A stretch of DNA of 64,000 bases from Microbacterium candidum (GTDB lineage: Bacteria > Actinomycetota > Actinomycetes > Actinomycetales > Microbacteriaceae), in the NCBI RefSeq assembly GCF_030315975.1, contig NZ_JASXSZ010000003.1:305079-369078 (forward strand). Direction: 5' to 3'. Below the pieces are notes generated by a model that ran no database searches, was not told where the DNA came from, and worked only from the letters and a program-made list of their open reading frames with translations. The position numbers and the translations under genes are program-made. Position 1 is the stretch's first letter; the number at the start of each line of letters is the position of its first letter. This document shows positions 42,097 to 49,524 of the stretch, piece after piece.

Positions 42097-42955
42097 TCGC
42101 GGATGCCGCCGGCCGCGGCGTCTCGTAGTGGATCAGGTGGCCGACGTCGGGGATCTCGACGAGTTCCGCCCGCGGGAACAGCGTCGCGAGCGTCCGCTCG
42201 GCCTCGATGGGCGTGATGTCGTCCTTCTGCGCGGCGATGAGGAGCGTCGGCTGTGCGATCCGCGGCGCGAACTCCCGGACGTCGTGCGAGACCGACGCGA
42301 CGAACGCGTCGCGCAGCACATCGCGGTCCGCGAATCGCGAGAAGTACGTGTCGTGCTGGTCGTGGATGAAGCGGCGGAGTTCCGGATCCTTCGTCTTCGC
42401 CATCGAGACGCTCATCGCGCGTACGATCGCGGGGCTGCGCAGGAGCGACTCTCCCGCCCGTCGCGGAAGTCTGGCTCCGGCCCAGTAGTAGAACACGGCG
42501 AGACGCGTCAGCACGCCGCGCGGACCCTCGAGCGCGGGAGCGCCGATCGGGTTGACGAGGATCAGCCGCTCGGTCGGGAGGCCGCCCGCCACGGCGGCCG
42601 CAGCCACGATGGAGCCGAAGCTGTGCCCGAGGACGACCGACCCCGGGGCGGCGGCCGCGGCGAACGCCGTGAGCCACTCGGCATAGGTCTCGAGCGTGTG
42701 CGTCCGCCCCGGCAGCGGTGCGCTCTCCCCGAAGCCCGGCAGATCGGGCGAGACGATGCGGATGCCGGGAAGCTGTGCGACGACGGGCTCGAGGCCGTGG
42801 TGCTCGCCGCGGAAGCCGTGCACGGCGAGAACCGTCGTCTCGGCGTCGGCAGGCCCGTACACCCAGTACGCGGTGGTGCCGCCCAGCGCTGCGATCTCGC
42901 GCCGCTCGACAGGGATGTCGGCGAGCTGCGCGGCGTATGGATTCAGGGCGGTCAC
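42056..42955 (-). CDS. Alpha/beta hydrolase
   Basis: A 299-residue alpha/beta-hydrolase fold protein. Visible motifs: oxyanion strand VLAVHGFRGEHHG, nucleophile elbow VLGHSFGSI (Ser about 120), acid in AQKDDITPIEAE, and the final His in DVGHLIHYE. The cap region is moderate. The substrate is unknown. Start GTG at 42953-42955 is 6 bases after a TACACT hexamer and has no ribosome site, so it is probably leaderless. Confidence 0.85.
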   Translation of the reverse strand: MTALNPYAAQLADIPVERREIAALGGTTAYWVYGPADAETTVLAVHGFRGEHHGLEPVVAQLPGIRIVSPDLPGFGESAPLPGRTHTLETYAEWLTAFAAAAAPGSVVLGHSFGSIVAAAAVAGGLPTERLILVNPIGAPALEGPRGVLTRLAVFYYWAGARLPRRAGESLLRSPAIVRAMSVSMAKTKDPELRRFIHDQHDTYFSRFADRDVLRDAFVASVSHDVREFAPRIAQPTLLIAAQKDDITPIEAERTLATLFPRAELVEIPDVGHLIHYETPRPAASAITRFLAPSGADRR

Positions 42956-42961
42956 CTCTCG

Positions 42962-42967
42962 AGTGTA
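42962..42967 (-). promoter_or_regulatory. -10 element of alpha/beta hydrolase gene (leaderless)
   Basis: TACACT on the minus strand, 6 bases before the GTG. Confidence 0.45.
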
Positions 42968-43023
42968 CGAGCCGGTCCTGAGCGCGGGCGGCGTGCCGGA
43001 CGGGCGGTGTCCGAGGGTCTGCA

Positions 43024-43029
43024 TACCGT
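43024..43029 (+). promoter_or_regulatory. -10 element of DEDDh exonuclease gene (leaderless)
   Basis: TACCGT, 7 bases before the ATG. Confidence 0.4.
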
Positions 43030-43036
43030 TGTCGGC

Positions 43037-43762
43037 ATGGACCAGCCCCTTGCGCTCTTCGAGATGGACGCGCCGGAATGGGCTTACGGCGTCGGCGTCT
43101 TCGATCTCGAGACGACGGGGGTTGATGTCGCCGAGGACCGCATCGTGTCCGCACACGTCGGAGTGCTCGGCCACGACGGAGTCGTCCGGCGATCGCGCGC
43201 GTGGCTGGCCGACCCGGGGATCGAGATTCCGGCCGAGGCGAGCGCCGTGCACGGGATCTCGACCGAGTTCGCACGCGCGCACGGCCGGCCCGTGCGAGAC
43301 GTCGTCGCCGAGGTGGTCGACACTCTGCGCGCCGTGTTCGCCGCGGGGTACCCGGTTGTGGCCTACAACGCCCCGTTCGACTTCTCGATGCTGCGGTACG
43401 AGGCGATCCGGCACGGCATCACGCCGATCGCCGATCCTTCGCCCGTGATCGACCCGCTCGTCCTCGACAAGTTCGTCGACCGCTATCGGCCGGGCAAGCG
43501 CACCCTGTCCATCGTCGCGGAGCACTACGCCGTGCCCTTGGAGGACGCGCACGACGCCTCCGCCGACGCCGTCGCCGCGGGCCGTGTGGCTCTGGCGCTC
43601 GCCTCCCGATTCGCGCCGGCACTCCCCCGCACCGCAGGCGAACTGCATACGCGGCAGATCTCGTGGGCGCGCGCACAAGCCGAGAGCCTCACCGAGTACT
43701 TCGTGCGCATCGGGCGCATCGATCCCGACGACCGCCTCGACGGACGCTGGCCGATCCGCTAG
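43037..43762 (+). CDS. DEDDh-type 3'-5' exonuclease (DnaQ-like)
   Basis: A 241-residue exonuclease. The active-site residues are visible: Exo I FDLETTG, Exo II YNAPFDFSML, Exo III HDASADA (DEDDh). VHGIS lies in between. It degrades DNA or RNA ends from 3' to 5'; it is too small to be a polymerase subunit on its own and has no other domain. No ribosome site; a TACCGT -10 lies 7 bases upstream. The CTAG at its end is shared with the convergent TOPRIM-like gene. Confidence 0.9.
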   Translation: MDQPLALFEMDAPEWAYGVGVFDLETTGVDVAEDRIVSAHVGVLGHDGVVRRSRAWLADPGIEIPAEASAVHGISTEFARAHGRPVRDVVAEVVDTLRAVFAAGYPVVAYNAPFDFSMLRYEAIRHGITPIADPSPVIDPLVLDKFVDRYRPGKRTLSIVAEHYAVPLEDAHDASADAVAAGRVALALASRFAPALPRTAGELHTRQISWARAQAESLTEYFVRIGRIDPDDRLDGRWPIR

Positions 43763-44244
43763 CGCTGCGCCCGAGCGACGAGCGCCGCCAGCGGAGCCGG
43801 CACGTCCGGGAGCGGCACGGCTCCCGCGAGAAGTCGCGCATAACGCGCCTTGTTGCCGCTTCGTCCGCTGATGAACCGGGCGAGCTGCGCCTCCGTCGGG
43901 CGCCCGCGCTGCGCCGGCTGAGCCTGCAGCCGCCGGAACGACCCCAACTCGCCCTGGTCGGCGATCACGCGTTCGACGGCCGGCGCGCCGAGGGCGCGGA
44001 TCAGTTCGCCCTCGAGATCGGGATCGCACACGAAGACCTCATCCACGACCGGCTCGAGGGCCCGGCGCTCCGCGTTGTCGACCAGCCCCAGCAGCCGCCG
44101 GCCGACCAGCGTCCGCGCCACCATCCGTGCGCCCTGTGCGCCGCCCGCGACATGGATCTCGGGCACCCGGAGCCCGAAGCGCTCCGCGATCGTCTCCACG
44201 GCGATCCGGTCGCTCTCCCCCTCGACGACGACAACGGTGCTCAC
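43759..44244 (-). CDS. TOPRIM-like small protein of unknown function
   Basis: A 161-residue protein resembling the TOPRIM part of OLD-family nucleases: VVVEGESDRIAVETIAERF at the N-terminus gives the acidic Glu, LVDNAERRAL follows, and VCDPDLEGELIRALG supplies the Asp-x-Asp pair. The C-terminal third (RFISGRSGNKARYARLLAG) is basic. There is no ATPase domain. It may act as a standalone nuclease or primase-like factor, but no function is known. Start GTG lies 6 bases after TAGCGT. Ends tail to tail with the exonuclease. Confidence 0.75.
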   Translation of the reverse strand: MSTVVVVEGESDRIAVETIAERFGLRVPEIHVAGGAQGARMVARTLVGRRLLGLVDNAERRALEPVVDEVFVCDPDLEGELIRALGAPAVERVIADQGELGSFRRLQAQPAQRGRPTEAQLARFISGRSGNKARYARLLAGAVPLPDVPAPLAALVARAQR

Positions 44245-44250
44245 GCCATC

Positions 44251-44256
44251 ACGCTA
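44251..44256 (-). promoter_or_regulatory. -10 element of TOPRIM-like gene (leaderless)
   Basis: TAGCGT on the minus strand, 6 bases before the GTG. Confidence 0.45.
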
Positions 44257-44282
44257 CGCCCGCGACTGACGCCCGGATACGA

Positions 44283-44310
44283 CGAAGGCCCCGCCGCAGC
44301 GGGGCCTTCG
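44283..44310 (-). terminator. Terminator of rpmE2
   Basis: A perfect 12-bp stem (44283-44294 with 44299-44310) and a CGCA loop, 17 bases past the rpmE2 stop. Confidence 0.7.
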
Positions 44311-44327
44311 CGAAGTCGACGCGCGGA

Positions 44328-44585
44328 TTACTTCGCGGCGCCGCCGAAACCCTTGAAGCGCTGGTTGAACTTCTCGACGCGGCCGGCCGAGTCCATGATG
44401 CGCTGCTTGCCCGTGTAGAACGGGTGCGAAGCGGACGAGATCTCGACGTCGATGACGGGGTACTCGACGCCCTCGAACTCGATGGTCTTGTCGCTCGAGA
44501 CGGTCGACCGCGTGAGGAAAAGCTCACCCGAGCCGAGGTCGCGGAAAACGACGGCCTGGTAGTCGGGGTGGATGTCAGTCTTCAT
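44328..44585 (-). CDS. rpmE2: 50S ribosomal protein L31 type B
   Basis: An 85-residue L31 of the Cys-less (type B) form: [28 protein letters not shown], then [36 protein letters not shown]. There is no CxxC, so it needs no zinc; in many bacteria this paralogue replaces the zinc-binding L31 when zinc is scarce. I see no clear Zur box. ATG with AAAGGAC upstream. Its leader contains a small hairpin (44607-44626). Confidence 0.93.
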   Translation of the reverse strand: MKTDIHPDYQAVVFRDLGSGELFLTRSTVSSDKTIEFEGVEYPVIDVEISSASHPFYTGKQRIMDSAGRVEKFNQRFKGFGGAAK

Positions 44586-44606
44586 GGGAGTCCTTTGAGA
44601 AGTGGT

Positions 44607-44626
44607 GCCCTGGATTTTGCCAGGGC
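44607..44626 (-). promoter_or_regulatory. Hairpin in the rpmE2 leader
   Basis: GCCCTGG and CCAGGGC pair perfectly around a 6-base loop, 22 bases before the rpmE2 ATG. It lacks a T-run, so a ribosomal-protein leader structure (L31 leaders are known in Actinobacteria) is as likely as a terminator. Confidence 0.45.
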
Positions 44627-44661
44627 GTCAAAGTCTGCGGTGCCGGATGCACCAAGGATCG

Positions 44662-44667
44662 AGTCTA
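44662..44667 (-). promoter_or_regulatory. -10 element of rpmE2
   Basis: TAGACT on the minus strand, about 76 bases before the ATG, so the leader would include the hairpin at 44607-44626. Confidence 0.4.
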
Positions 44668-44701
44668 CCAGCATCCGGACGAAACCCCGGAATGCACGGC
44701 G

Positions 44702-45487
44702 TCAGGCTGCGGCGCGCGCCGCGTACCGGCCGTCCCCTTCTGTGAGAACGATCGGCATCCCGAACGTCTCGGTGAGGTTCTCCGCGGTGAGCGTCTCCGC
44801 GACGGGACCGGCGGCGACGGCCTTCCCGTCGCGCAGGAGCAGCACGTGGGTGAAGCCCACCGGGATCTCCTCCACGTGGTGCGTGACCATGATCATCGCC
44901 GGCGTCGTGGGGGCCTGGGCGTAACCGCTCAGGAGCGCGAGGAGCTCTTCGCGCGCGCCGAGGTCGAGGCTCGCACTCGGCTCGTCCAGGAGCAGCAGCT
45001 CCGGGTCGGTCATGACGGCGCGCGCGATCTGGACGCGCTTCTGCTCGCCGTCGGAGAGCGTGCCGAACGTGCGGTCGGCGAGATGGTCCAGGCGCCACTC
45101 GGCGAGGACGCGGAGGGCGCGCCGCTCGTCGATGTCGTCGTAGTCCTCGCGCCACCGGCCGAGCACCGAGTACGCGGCCGTCATGACGACGTTCAGCACG
45201 GACTCCTCAGGCGGCACGCGGCGAGCCATCGCCGACGACGCGAATCCGATGCGCGGACGGATCTCGAACACGTCCGTCCGGCCGAGCTGCTCGCCGAGGA
45301 TGCGGACGACTCCCGCTGTCGGGTGCATCAGCGTGTCCGCCAGCTGCAGAAGGGTGGTCTTCCCCGCGCCGTTCGGGCCGAGGATCACCCACCGCTCGTC
45401 GTCGCGCACCGTCCACGAGAGGTGGTCGACGATGTCACGGGAACTGCGGCGGACGACGACGTCGGAGAACTCGAGCACCTCTGGCAT
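44702..45487 (-). CDS. Lone ABC transporter ATP-binding protein
   Basis: A 261-residue ABC ATPase with Walker A ILGPNGAGKTTLL (about 38-50), signature TLSDGEQKRVQ, Walker B LLLLDEPSASLD and the H-loop His in MVTHHVEEIP. It resembles the YlmA-type ATPases that have no membrane partner next to them; no permease gene is nearby. ATG lies 7 bases after TAGGCT, whose TAG is the glgA stop codon. Role unknown. Confidence 0.88.
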   Translation of the reverse strand: MPEVLEFSDVVVRRSSRDIVDHLSWTVRDDERWVILGPNGAGKTTLLQLADTLMHPTAGVVRILGEQLGRTDVFEIRPRIGFASSAMARRVPPEESVLNVVMTAAYSVLGRWREDYDDIDERRALRVLAEWRLDHLADRTFGTLSDGEQKRVQIARAVMTDPELLLLDEPSASLDLGAREELLALLSGYAQAPTTPAMIMVTHHVEEIPVGFTHVLLLRDGKAVAAGPVAETLTAENLTETFGMPIVLTEGDGRYAARAAA

Positions 45488-45494
45488 GGTGTTC

Positions 45495-45500
45495 AGCCTA
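45495..45500 (-). promoter_or_regulatory. -10 element of ABC ATPase gene (leaderless)
   Basis: TAGGCT on the minus strand, 7 bases before the ATG; its TAG is the stop codon of glgA. Confidence 0.45.
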
Positions 45501-46694
45501 TCGAGCCTCGGCGACCACCTCTGCGTACAGCGCCGCGGTCTGGTCGGCGATCGCGGCCCAGCTGAAGTCCTCCATCGCGCGCGCGCGTCCCGCGGCCCCG
45601 TACTCGGCCGCCCGAGCCGGATCTGACACCACTTCGGTGAGCACACGGGCGAGATCGGCGACGAACGCGTCCGGGTCGGTCGGGGTCCCGGTGCCGTCCT
45701 GCAGCTGGTGGATCGGGACGAGCCTGCCCGTCACCCCGTCCAGGACGACCTCGGGGATGCCGCCCGTCGCGGTTCCGACGACGGCCGCGCCGCAGGCCAT
45801 GGCTTCGAGGTTCACGATCCCGAGCGGTTCGTAGATGGACGGGCACACGAAGGTGGTCGCCGCGGCGAGGATCGTGCACAGCTCGTGGCGCGACAGCATC
45901 CTGTCGATCCAGACGACCCCGTCGCGCGCCTCCTGCAGGCCTCGGACGAGCCCCTCGACCTCCGCCATGATCTCGGGCGTGTCGGGCGCGCCTGCGCACA
46001 GCACGAGCTGGACGTCCGGCGGAAGGAGCGCTGCGGCGCGCAGGAGGTACGGCAGCCCCTTCTGCCGCGTGATGCGCCCGACGAACACGACGGACGGCCG
46101 CGACGGGTCGATGCCCTGCTCGGCGAGGTACGCCGGATCCTCGACGGGATGCCACGACTCGACGTCGATGCCGTTGTAGATGACCTTCACCCGCGCCGGG
46201 TCGAGCGCCGGGTAGCTGCGGAGGATGTCCCGCCGCATCCCCTCGCTCACCGCGACGATCGCCGCGGCTCCCTCGTAGGCGGTCTTCTCGATGAAGCTCG
46301 ACACGGCGTATCCGCCGCCGAGCTGCTCCGCCTTCCACGGGCGCAGCGGCTCGAGGCTGTGCGCGGTCACTATGTGCGGGATCCCGTGCAGGAGCGATGC
46401 GAGGTGGCCGGCGAAGTTCGCGTACCAGGTGTGGCTGTGCACGACGTCGGCGCCGGCGACGGCCGGCACGATCTCGAGATCGGTGCCGAGTGTCTGGATG
46501 GCGCCGTTCGCGGCGGAGAGCTCGGCGGGCACGCCATATGCGGTGGTCCCGGGTTCATCACGTTCCGCGCCGAAGGCGCGCACGCGCACGTCGAGGCCTC
46601 CCCCGCGCAGGGCCTTGACGAGCTCGGCGGCATGGACGCCGGCGCCTCCGTAGATCTCCGGCGGGTACTCCTTGGTGACGATGTCGACGCGCAT
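45498..46694 (-). CDS. glgA: GT4 glycogen/alpha-glucan synthase
   Basis: A 398-residue GT-B glycosyltransferase (GT4), the actinobacterial form (related to Rv1212c, which can make maltose-1-phosphate from ADP-glucose and glucose-1-phosphate). N-terminus MRVDIVTKEYPPEIYGGAGVHAAEL, then VFVGRITRQKGLPYLL, and the catalytic CPSIYEPLGIVNLEAMACGAAVVGT (two Glu of the E-x7-E motif). Start ATG 6 bases after TAGCGT, with 46 bases separating it from glgC, its substrate-forming partner. Confidence 0.9.
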   Translation of the reverse strand: MRVDIVTKEYPPEIYGGAGVHAAELVKALRGGGLDVRVRAFGAERDEPGTTAYGVPAELSAANGAIQTLGTDLEIVPAVAGADVVHSHTWYANFAGHLASLLHGIPHIVTAHSLEPLRPWKAEQLGGGYAVSSFIEKTAYEGAAAIVAVSEGMRRDILRSYPALDPARVKVIYNGIDVESWHPVEDPAYLAEQGIDPSRPSVVFVGRITRQKGLPYLLRAAALLPPDVQLVLCAGAPDTPEIMAEVEGLVRGLQEARDGVVWIDRMLSRHELCTILAAATTFVCPSIYEPLGIVNLEAMACGAAVVGTATGGIPEVVLDGVTGRLVPIHQLQDGTGTPTDPDAFVADLARVLTEVVSDPARAAEYGAAGRARAMEDFSWAAIADQTAALYAEVVAEAR

Positions 46695-46700
46695 GACGAA

Positions 46701-46706
46701 ACGCTA
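46701..46706 (-). promoter_or_regulatory. -10 element of glgA (leaderless)
   Basis: TAGCGT on the minus strand, 6 bases before the glgA ATG. Confidence 0.45.
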
Positions 46707-46727
46707 GTACAGGCACAGGCGAGCACC

Positions 46728-46733
46728 TATGGT
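46728..46733 (+). promoter_or_regulatory. -10 element of glgC (leaderless)
   Basis: TATGGT, 7 bases before the glgC ATG. It lies 22 bases from the -10 of glgA on the other strand, so the two promoters must overlap. Confidence 0.45.
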
Positions 46734-46740
46734 GGGTGCC

Positions 46741-47985
46741 ATGCCAGCAGCACCGAAAGTCTTCGGAATCATCCTCGCCGGCGGCGAGGGCAAGCGGCTC
46801 ATGCCCCTGACGGCTGATCGGGCCAAGCCCGCTGTGCCGTTCGGGGGACAGTACCGCTTGATCGACTTCGCGATCTCGAACCTCATCAACTCGGGGCTCC
46901 GACAGCTCGTGGTGCTGACGCAGTACAAATCACACAGCCTCGACAGACACATCTCGCAGACGTGGAGGATGTCGGCGCTGCTCGACTCGTACGTCGCATC
47001 CGTGCCCGCCCAGCAGCGGCTCGGCAAGCGCTGGTTCTCCGGATCGGCCGACGCCATTCTGCAGAGCCTCAACCTGATCAACGACGAGAAGCCTGACATC
47101 GTGGTCGTGATCGGCGCCGACCACGTCTACCGGATGGACTTCCGGCAGATGCTGGACGCGCACATCGAATCCGGCGCACGGGCCACCGTGGCCGGCATCC
47201 GTCAGCCCATCTCCCTCGCCAATCAGTTCGGCGTGATCGACACCGAGGCGGACGACCCCGTGCGCATCCGCGAGTTCCTGGAGAAGCCGCAGAACCCGAC
47301 CGGCCTCGCCGACGCGCCCCACGAAGTCCTCGCATCGATGGGCAACTACATCTTCGACGCGGACGCGCTCATCGAGGCCGTGCAGTCGGACGGCGAGCTC
47401 CCGACGTCGAACCACGATATGGGCGGCGACATCGTCCCGTACTTCGTCGGCCGCGGCGAGGCCGGCGTCTACGACTTCAAGCGCAACGACGTGCCGGGCT
47501 CCACGGACCGCGACCGTGCGTACTGGCGGGACGTCGGTACGATCGACTCCTTCTTCGACGCGCACATGGATCTCATCTCCACGCTGCCCGTGTTCAACCT
47601 GTACAACACGTCGTGGCCGATCCACGCGCAATCGGTGAACTCGCCGCCGGCGAAGTTCGTCCGCGACTCGGTGGGCCGGATCGGGAACGCGATCGACTCG
47701 GTCGTCTCCCTCGGCTCGGTGCTGTCCGGCACCCACCTCGAACGCAGCGTCGTGGGCCCCTGGACGCTCGCCGGCGGTGGATCGACCATCACCGACTCCG
47801 TGCTGTTCGATCAGGTGAACGTCGGAGCCGGCGCACGGGTCCACCGCGCGATCCTCGACAAGAACGTCACGCTCGCGCCCGGCGCGACCGTCGGCGTCGA
47901 TCGCGAACGCGACCTCTCACGCGGCTTCACCGTCACCGACTCGGGGATCACCGTCGTCGGGAAGGGTGTGCGCGTCGAGGCCTGA
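46741..47985 (+). CDS. glgC: Glucose-1-phosphate adenylyltransferase
   Basis: A 414-residue ADP-glucose pyrophosphorylase. The N-terminus has [39 protein letters not shown]; further sites are [11 protein letters not shown] and FLEKPQNP, then the left-handed beta-helix tail (about 300-414). It makes ADP-glucose from ATP and glucose-1-phosphate, the committed step to glycogen. ATG at 46741 is chosen because the TATGGT hexamer lies 7 bases upstream; an ATG at 46729 lies within that hexamer. Length is normal for the family. Confidence 0.95.
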   Translation: MPAAPKVFGIILAGGEGKRLMPLTADRAKPAVPFGGQYRLIDFAISNLINSGLRQLVVLTQYKSHSLDRHISQTWRMSALLDSYVASVPAQQRLGKRWFSGSADAILQSLNLINDEKPDIVVVIGADHVYRMDFRQMLDAHIESGARATVAGIRQPISLANQFGVIDTEADDPVRIREFLEKPQNPTGLADAPHEVLASMGNYIFDADALIEAVQSDGELPTSNHDMGGDIVPYFVGRGEAGVYDFKRNDVPGSTDRDRAYWRDVGTIDSFFDAHMDLISTLPVFNLYNTSWPIHAQSVNSPPAKFVRDSVGRIGNAIDSVVSLGSVLSGTHLERSVVGPWTLAGGGSTITDSVLFDQVNVGAGARVHRAILDKNVTLAPGATVGVDRERDLSRGFTVTDSGITVVGKGVRVEA

Positions 47986-48013
47986 TCGGTCTTGGGCACG
48001 GCGTGCCGGTCGA

Positions 48014-48019
48014 TACGGT
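48014..48019 (+). promoter_or_regulatory. -10 element of serB (leaderless)
   Basis: TACGGT, 6 bases before the ATG. Confidence 0.4.
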
Positions 48020-48025
48020 TGAGGG

Positions 48026-48667
48026 ATGCTTCCCCCCGCCGCACGCTTCCTCGTGGTGCTCGACGCCGACTCGACCCTCATCCGCAATGAGGTGATCGAG
48101 CTGATCGCGGCCGAGGCGGGTCGCGAGGCAGAGGTGGCGGCCGCGACCGAGGCCGCCATGCGCGGAGAGGTCGATTTCGCAACGAGCCTCCGCTCTCGGG
48201 TCGAGGCCCTCCGCGGCGTCCCGGTCGCATCGTTCGCGCGTGTGCGCTCGCGCATCGAGCCGACGCCCGGCGTCACCGATCTGACCGCAGCCGTGCACGC
48301 ACGGGGCGGGGCGGTGGGCGTCGTGTCCGGCGGCTTCCACGAGATCCTCGACCACATCGCACCCGGGCTCGGCGTCGACGTGTGGCTCGCGAACCGGCTC
48401 GGGGTCGAGGACGGCCGTCTGTCGGGCGTCGTGGACGGCGACATCGTCGATGCGGCGGCCAAGGCCGCCTCACTCCTCGCGTGGGCCGACGAACTCGGCG
48501 TGCCCGCGTCCCGCACGATCGCCATCGGCGACGGCGCGAACGACCTGAAGATGATGGCCGCGGCGGGCCTCGGCCTCGCATTCAACGCGAAGCCCGCGGT
48601 GCGCGCCCAGGCGGACCTGGTGGTCGGCCCTGTCGACCTCGCTCAGGTCATCGCGCTCCTGCCCTGA
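48026..48667 (+). CDS. serB: Phosphoserine phosphatase
   Basis: A 213-residue HAD phosphatase of the SerB type. Motif I is VLDADSTLI (Asp nucleophile at residue 13), motif II VVSGGFHEI, Lys in AKAASLLAWADELG, and motif III IGDGANDLKMMAAAGLG. It removes phosphate from 3-phosphoserine. No ACT domain. Short leaderless start (TACGGT 6 bases upstream). glgC lies upstream on the same strand. Confidence 0.92.
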   Translation: MLPPAARFLVVLDADSTLIRNEVIELIAAEAGREAEVAAATEAAMRGEVDFATSLRSRVEALRGVPVASFARVRSRIEPTPGVTDLTAAVHARGGAVGVVSGGFHEILDHIAPGLGVDVWLANRLGVEDGRLSGVVDGDIVDAAAKAASLLAWADELGVPASRTIAIGDGANDLKMMAAAGLGLAFNAKPAVRAQADLVVGPVDLAQVIALLP

Positions 48668-48691
48668 ACGAGGTCGCTCCCGTCTGCGCGG

Positions 48692-49399
48692 TCAGTGCCC
48701 CATGCCGAGGCCGCCGTCGACCGGGATCACGGCACCCGAGATGTACGCGGCGTCATCGGAGGCGAGCCACGTCACGACACCCGCGACCTCGTCCGGCGTC
48801 GCGAAACGGCCGGCCGGGATGCTCTTCTTGTAATCGGCCTGCGTCTCCGCAGGAAGCTCCGCCGTCATGTCCGTCTCGATGAAGCCGGGGGCCACGACGT
48901 TGGCGGTGATGCCGCGGGCGCCGAGTTCGCGCGTGAGCGAACGGGCGAAGCCGACGAGCGCCGCCTTCGAACTCGAGTAGTTGATCTGCCCCGCAGACCC
49001 GTAGAGCCCCACGACGGAGGAGATGAGGATGACGCGGCCCCAGCGGGCGCGGAGCATCCCCTTCGATGCGCGCTTGACCACGCGGAAGGTGCCGCCGAGG
49101 TTCGTCGCGACCACGGAGTCGAAGTCGTCCTCGCTCATGCGCAGCAGGAGGGTGTCCTTCGTGATCCCGGCGTTCGCGACCACGATCTCGACGGGTCCGA
49201 GCGTGTTCTCGACCTCGAGGAACGCCGCATCCAACTGGGCGGAGTCCGTGACGTCCGCGCGGACGGTGAGCGTGCCGGCAGGGCCCTCGCCGCTGCGCGC
49301 CGTGACCGCGACCTTGAACCCGTCCGCGACGAATCGCTCGGCGATGGCACGGCCGATGCCGCGGTTTCCGCCCGTGACGAGCACGACCCGCTCTGCCAT
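48692..49399 (-). CDS. fabG: Beta-ketoacyl-ACP reductase-like SDR
   Basis: A 235-residue short-chain dehydrogenase with VTGGNRGIGRA (9-19), NAGITKDTLLLRMSEDDF, catalytic ISSVVG and YSSSK with the canonical Tyr-x3-Lys, then VAPGFIETDMT. It matches the FabG subgroup that reduces 3-oxoacyl-ACP with NADPH. ATG at 49397-49399 with a GGGAGC site. It stands alone, not in a fab cluster, and is convergent with serB. In mycobacteria FabG1 sits with inhA; here no inhA is seen. Confidence 0.88.
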   Translation of the reverse strand: MAERVVLVTGGNRGIGRAIAERFVADGFKVAVTARSGEGPAGTLTVRADVTDSAQLDAAFLEVENTLGPVEIVVANAGITKDTLLLRMSEDDFDSVVATNLGGTFRVVKRASKGMLRARWGRVILISSVVGLYGSAGQINYSSSKAALVGFARSLTRELGARGITANVVAPGFIETDMTAELPAETQADYKKSIPAGRFATPDEVAGVVTWLASDDAAYISGAVIPVDGGLGMGH

Positions 49400-49489
49400 T
49401 TCTGCTCCCGTCGTTCTGTACAAACCGGTCCAGCGTATCGCGGGGTGTTTGACACGCCCCACCACCACTGGGAATGTTGTGCTCGGCGG

Positions 49490-49495
49490 GTATTC
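49490..49495 (+). promoter_or_regulatory. -10 element of DUF4190 gene
   Basis: TATTCT lies 29 bases before the GTG, with a GAAAGG ribosome site between. A TTGACA at 49449-49454 is too far for it and may pair with another start. Confidence 0.35.
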
Positions 49496-49524
49496 TCCGC
49501 CTCCCTTTCCAGAAAGGCACCACC

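Noticed and set aside
44586..44700. Zur binding site before rpmE2
   Set aside because: No TGANANTGANTTTCA-like or other AT-rich inverted repeat is seen; only a GC hairpin.
49449..49495. TTGACA paired with TATTCT as promoter of the DUF4190 gene
   Set aside because: The spacing is 35 bases, far beyond the 16-19 needed; only TATTCT is kept as a -10.
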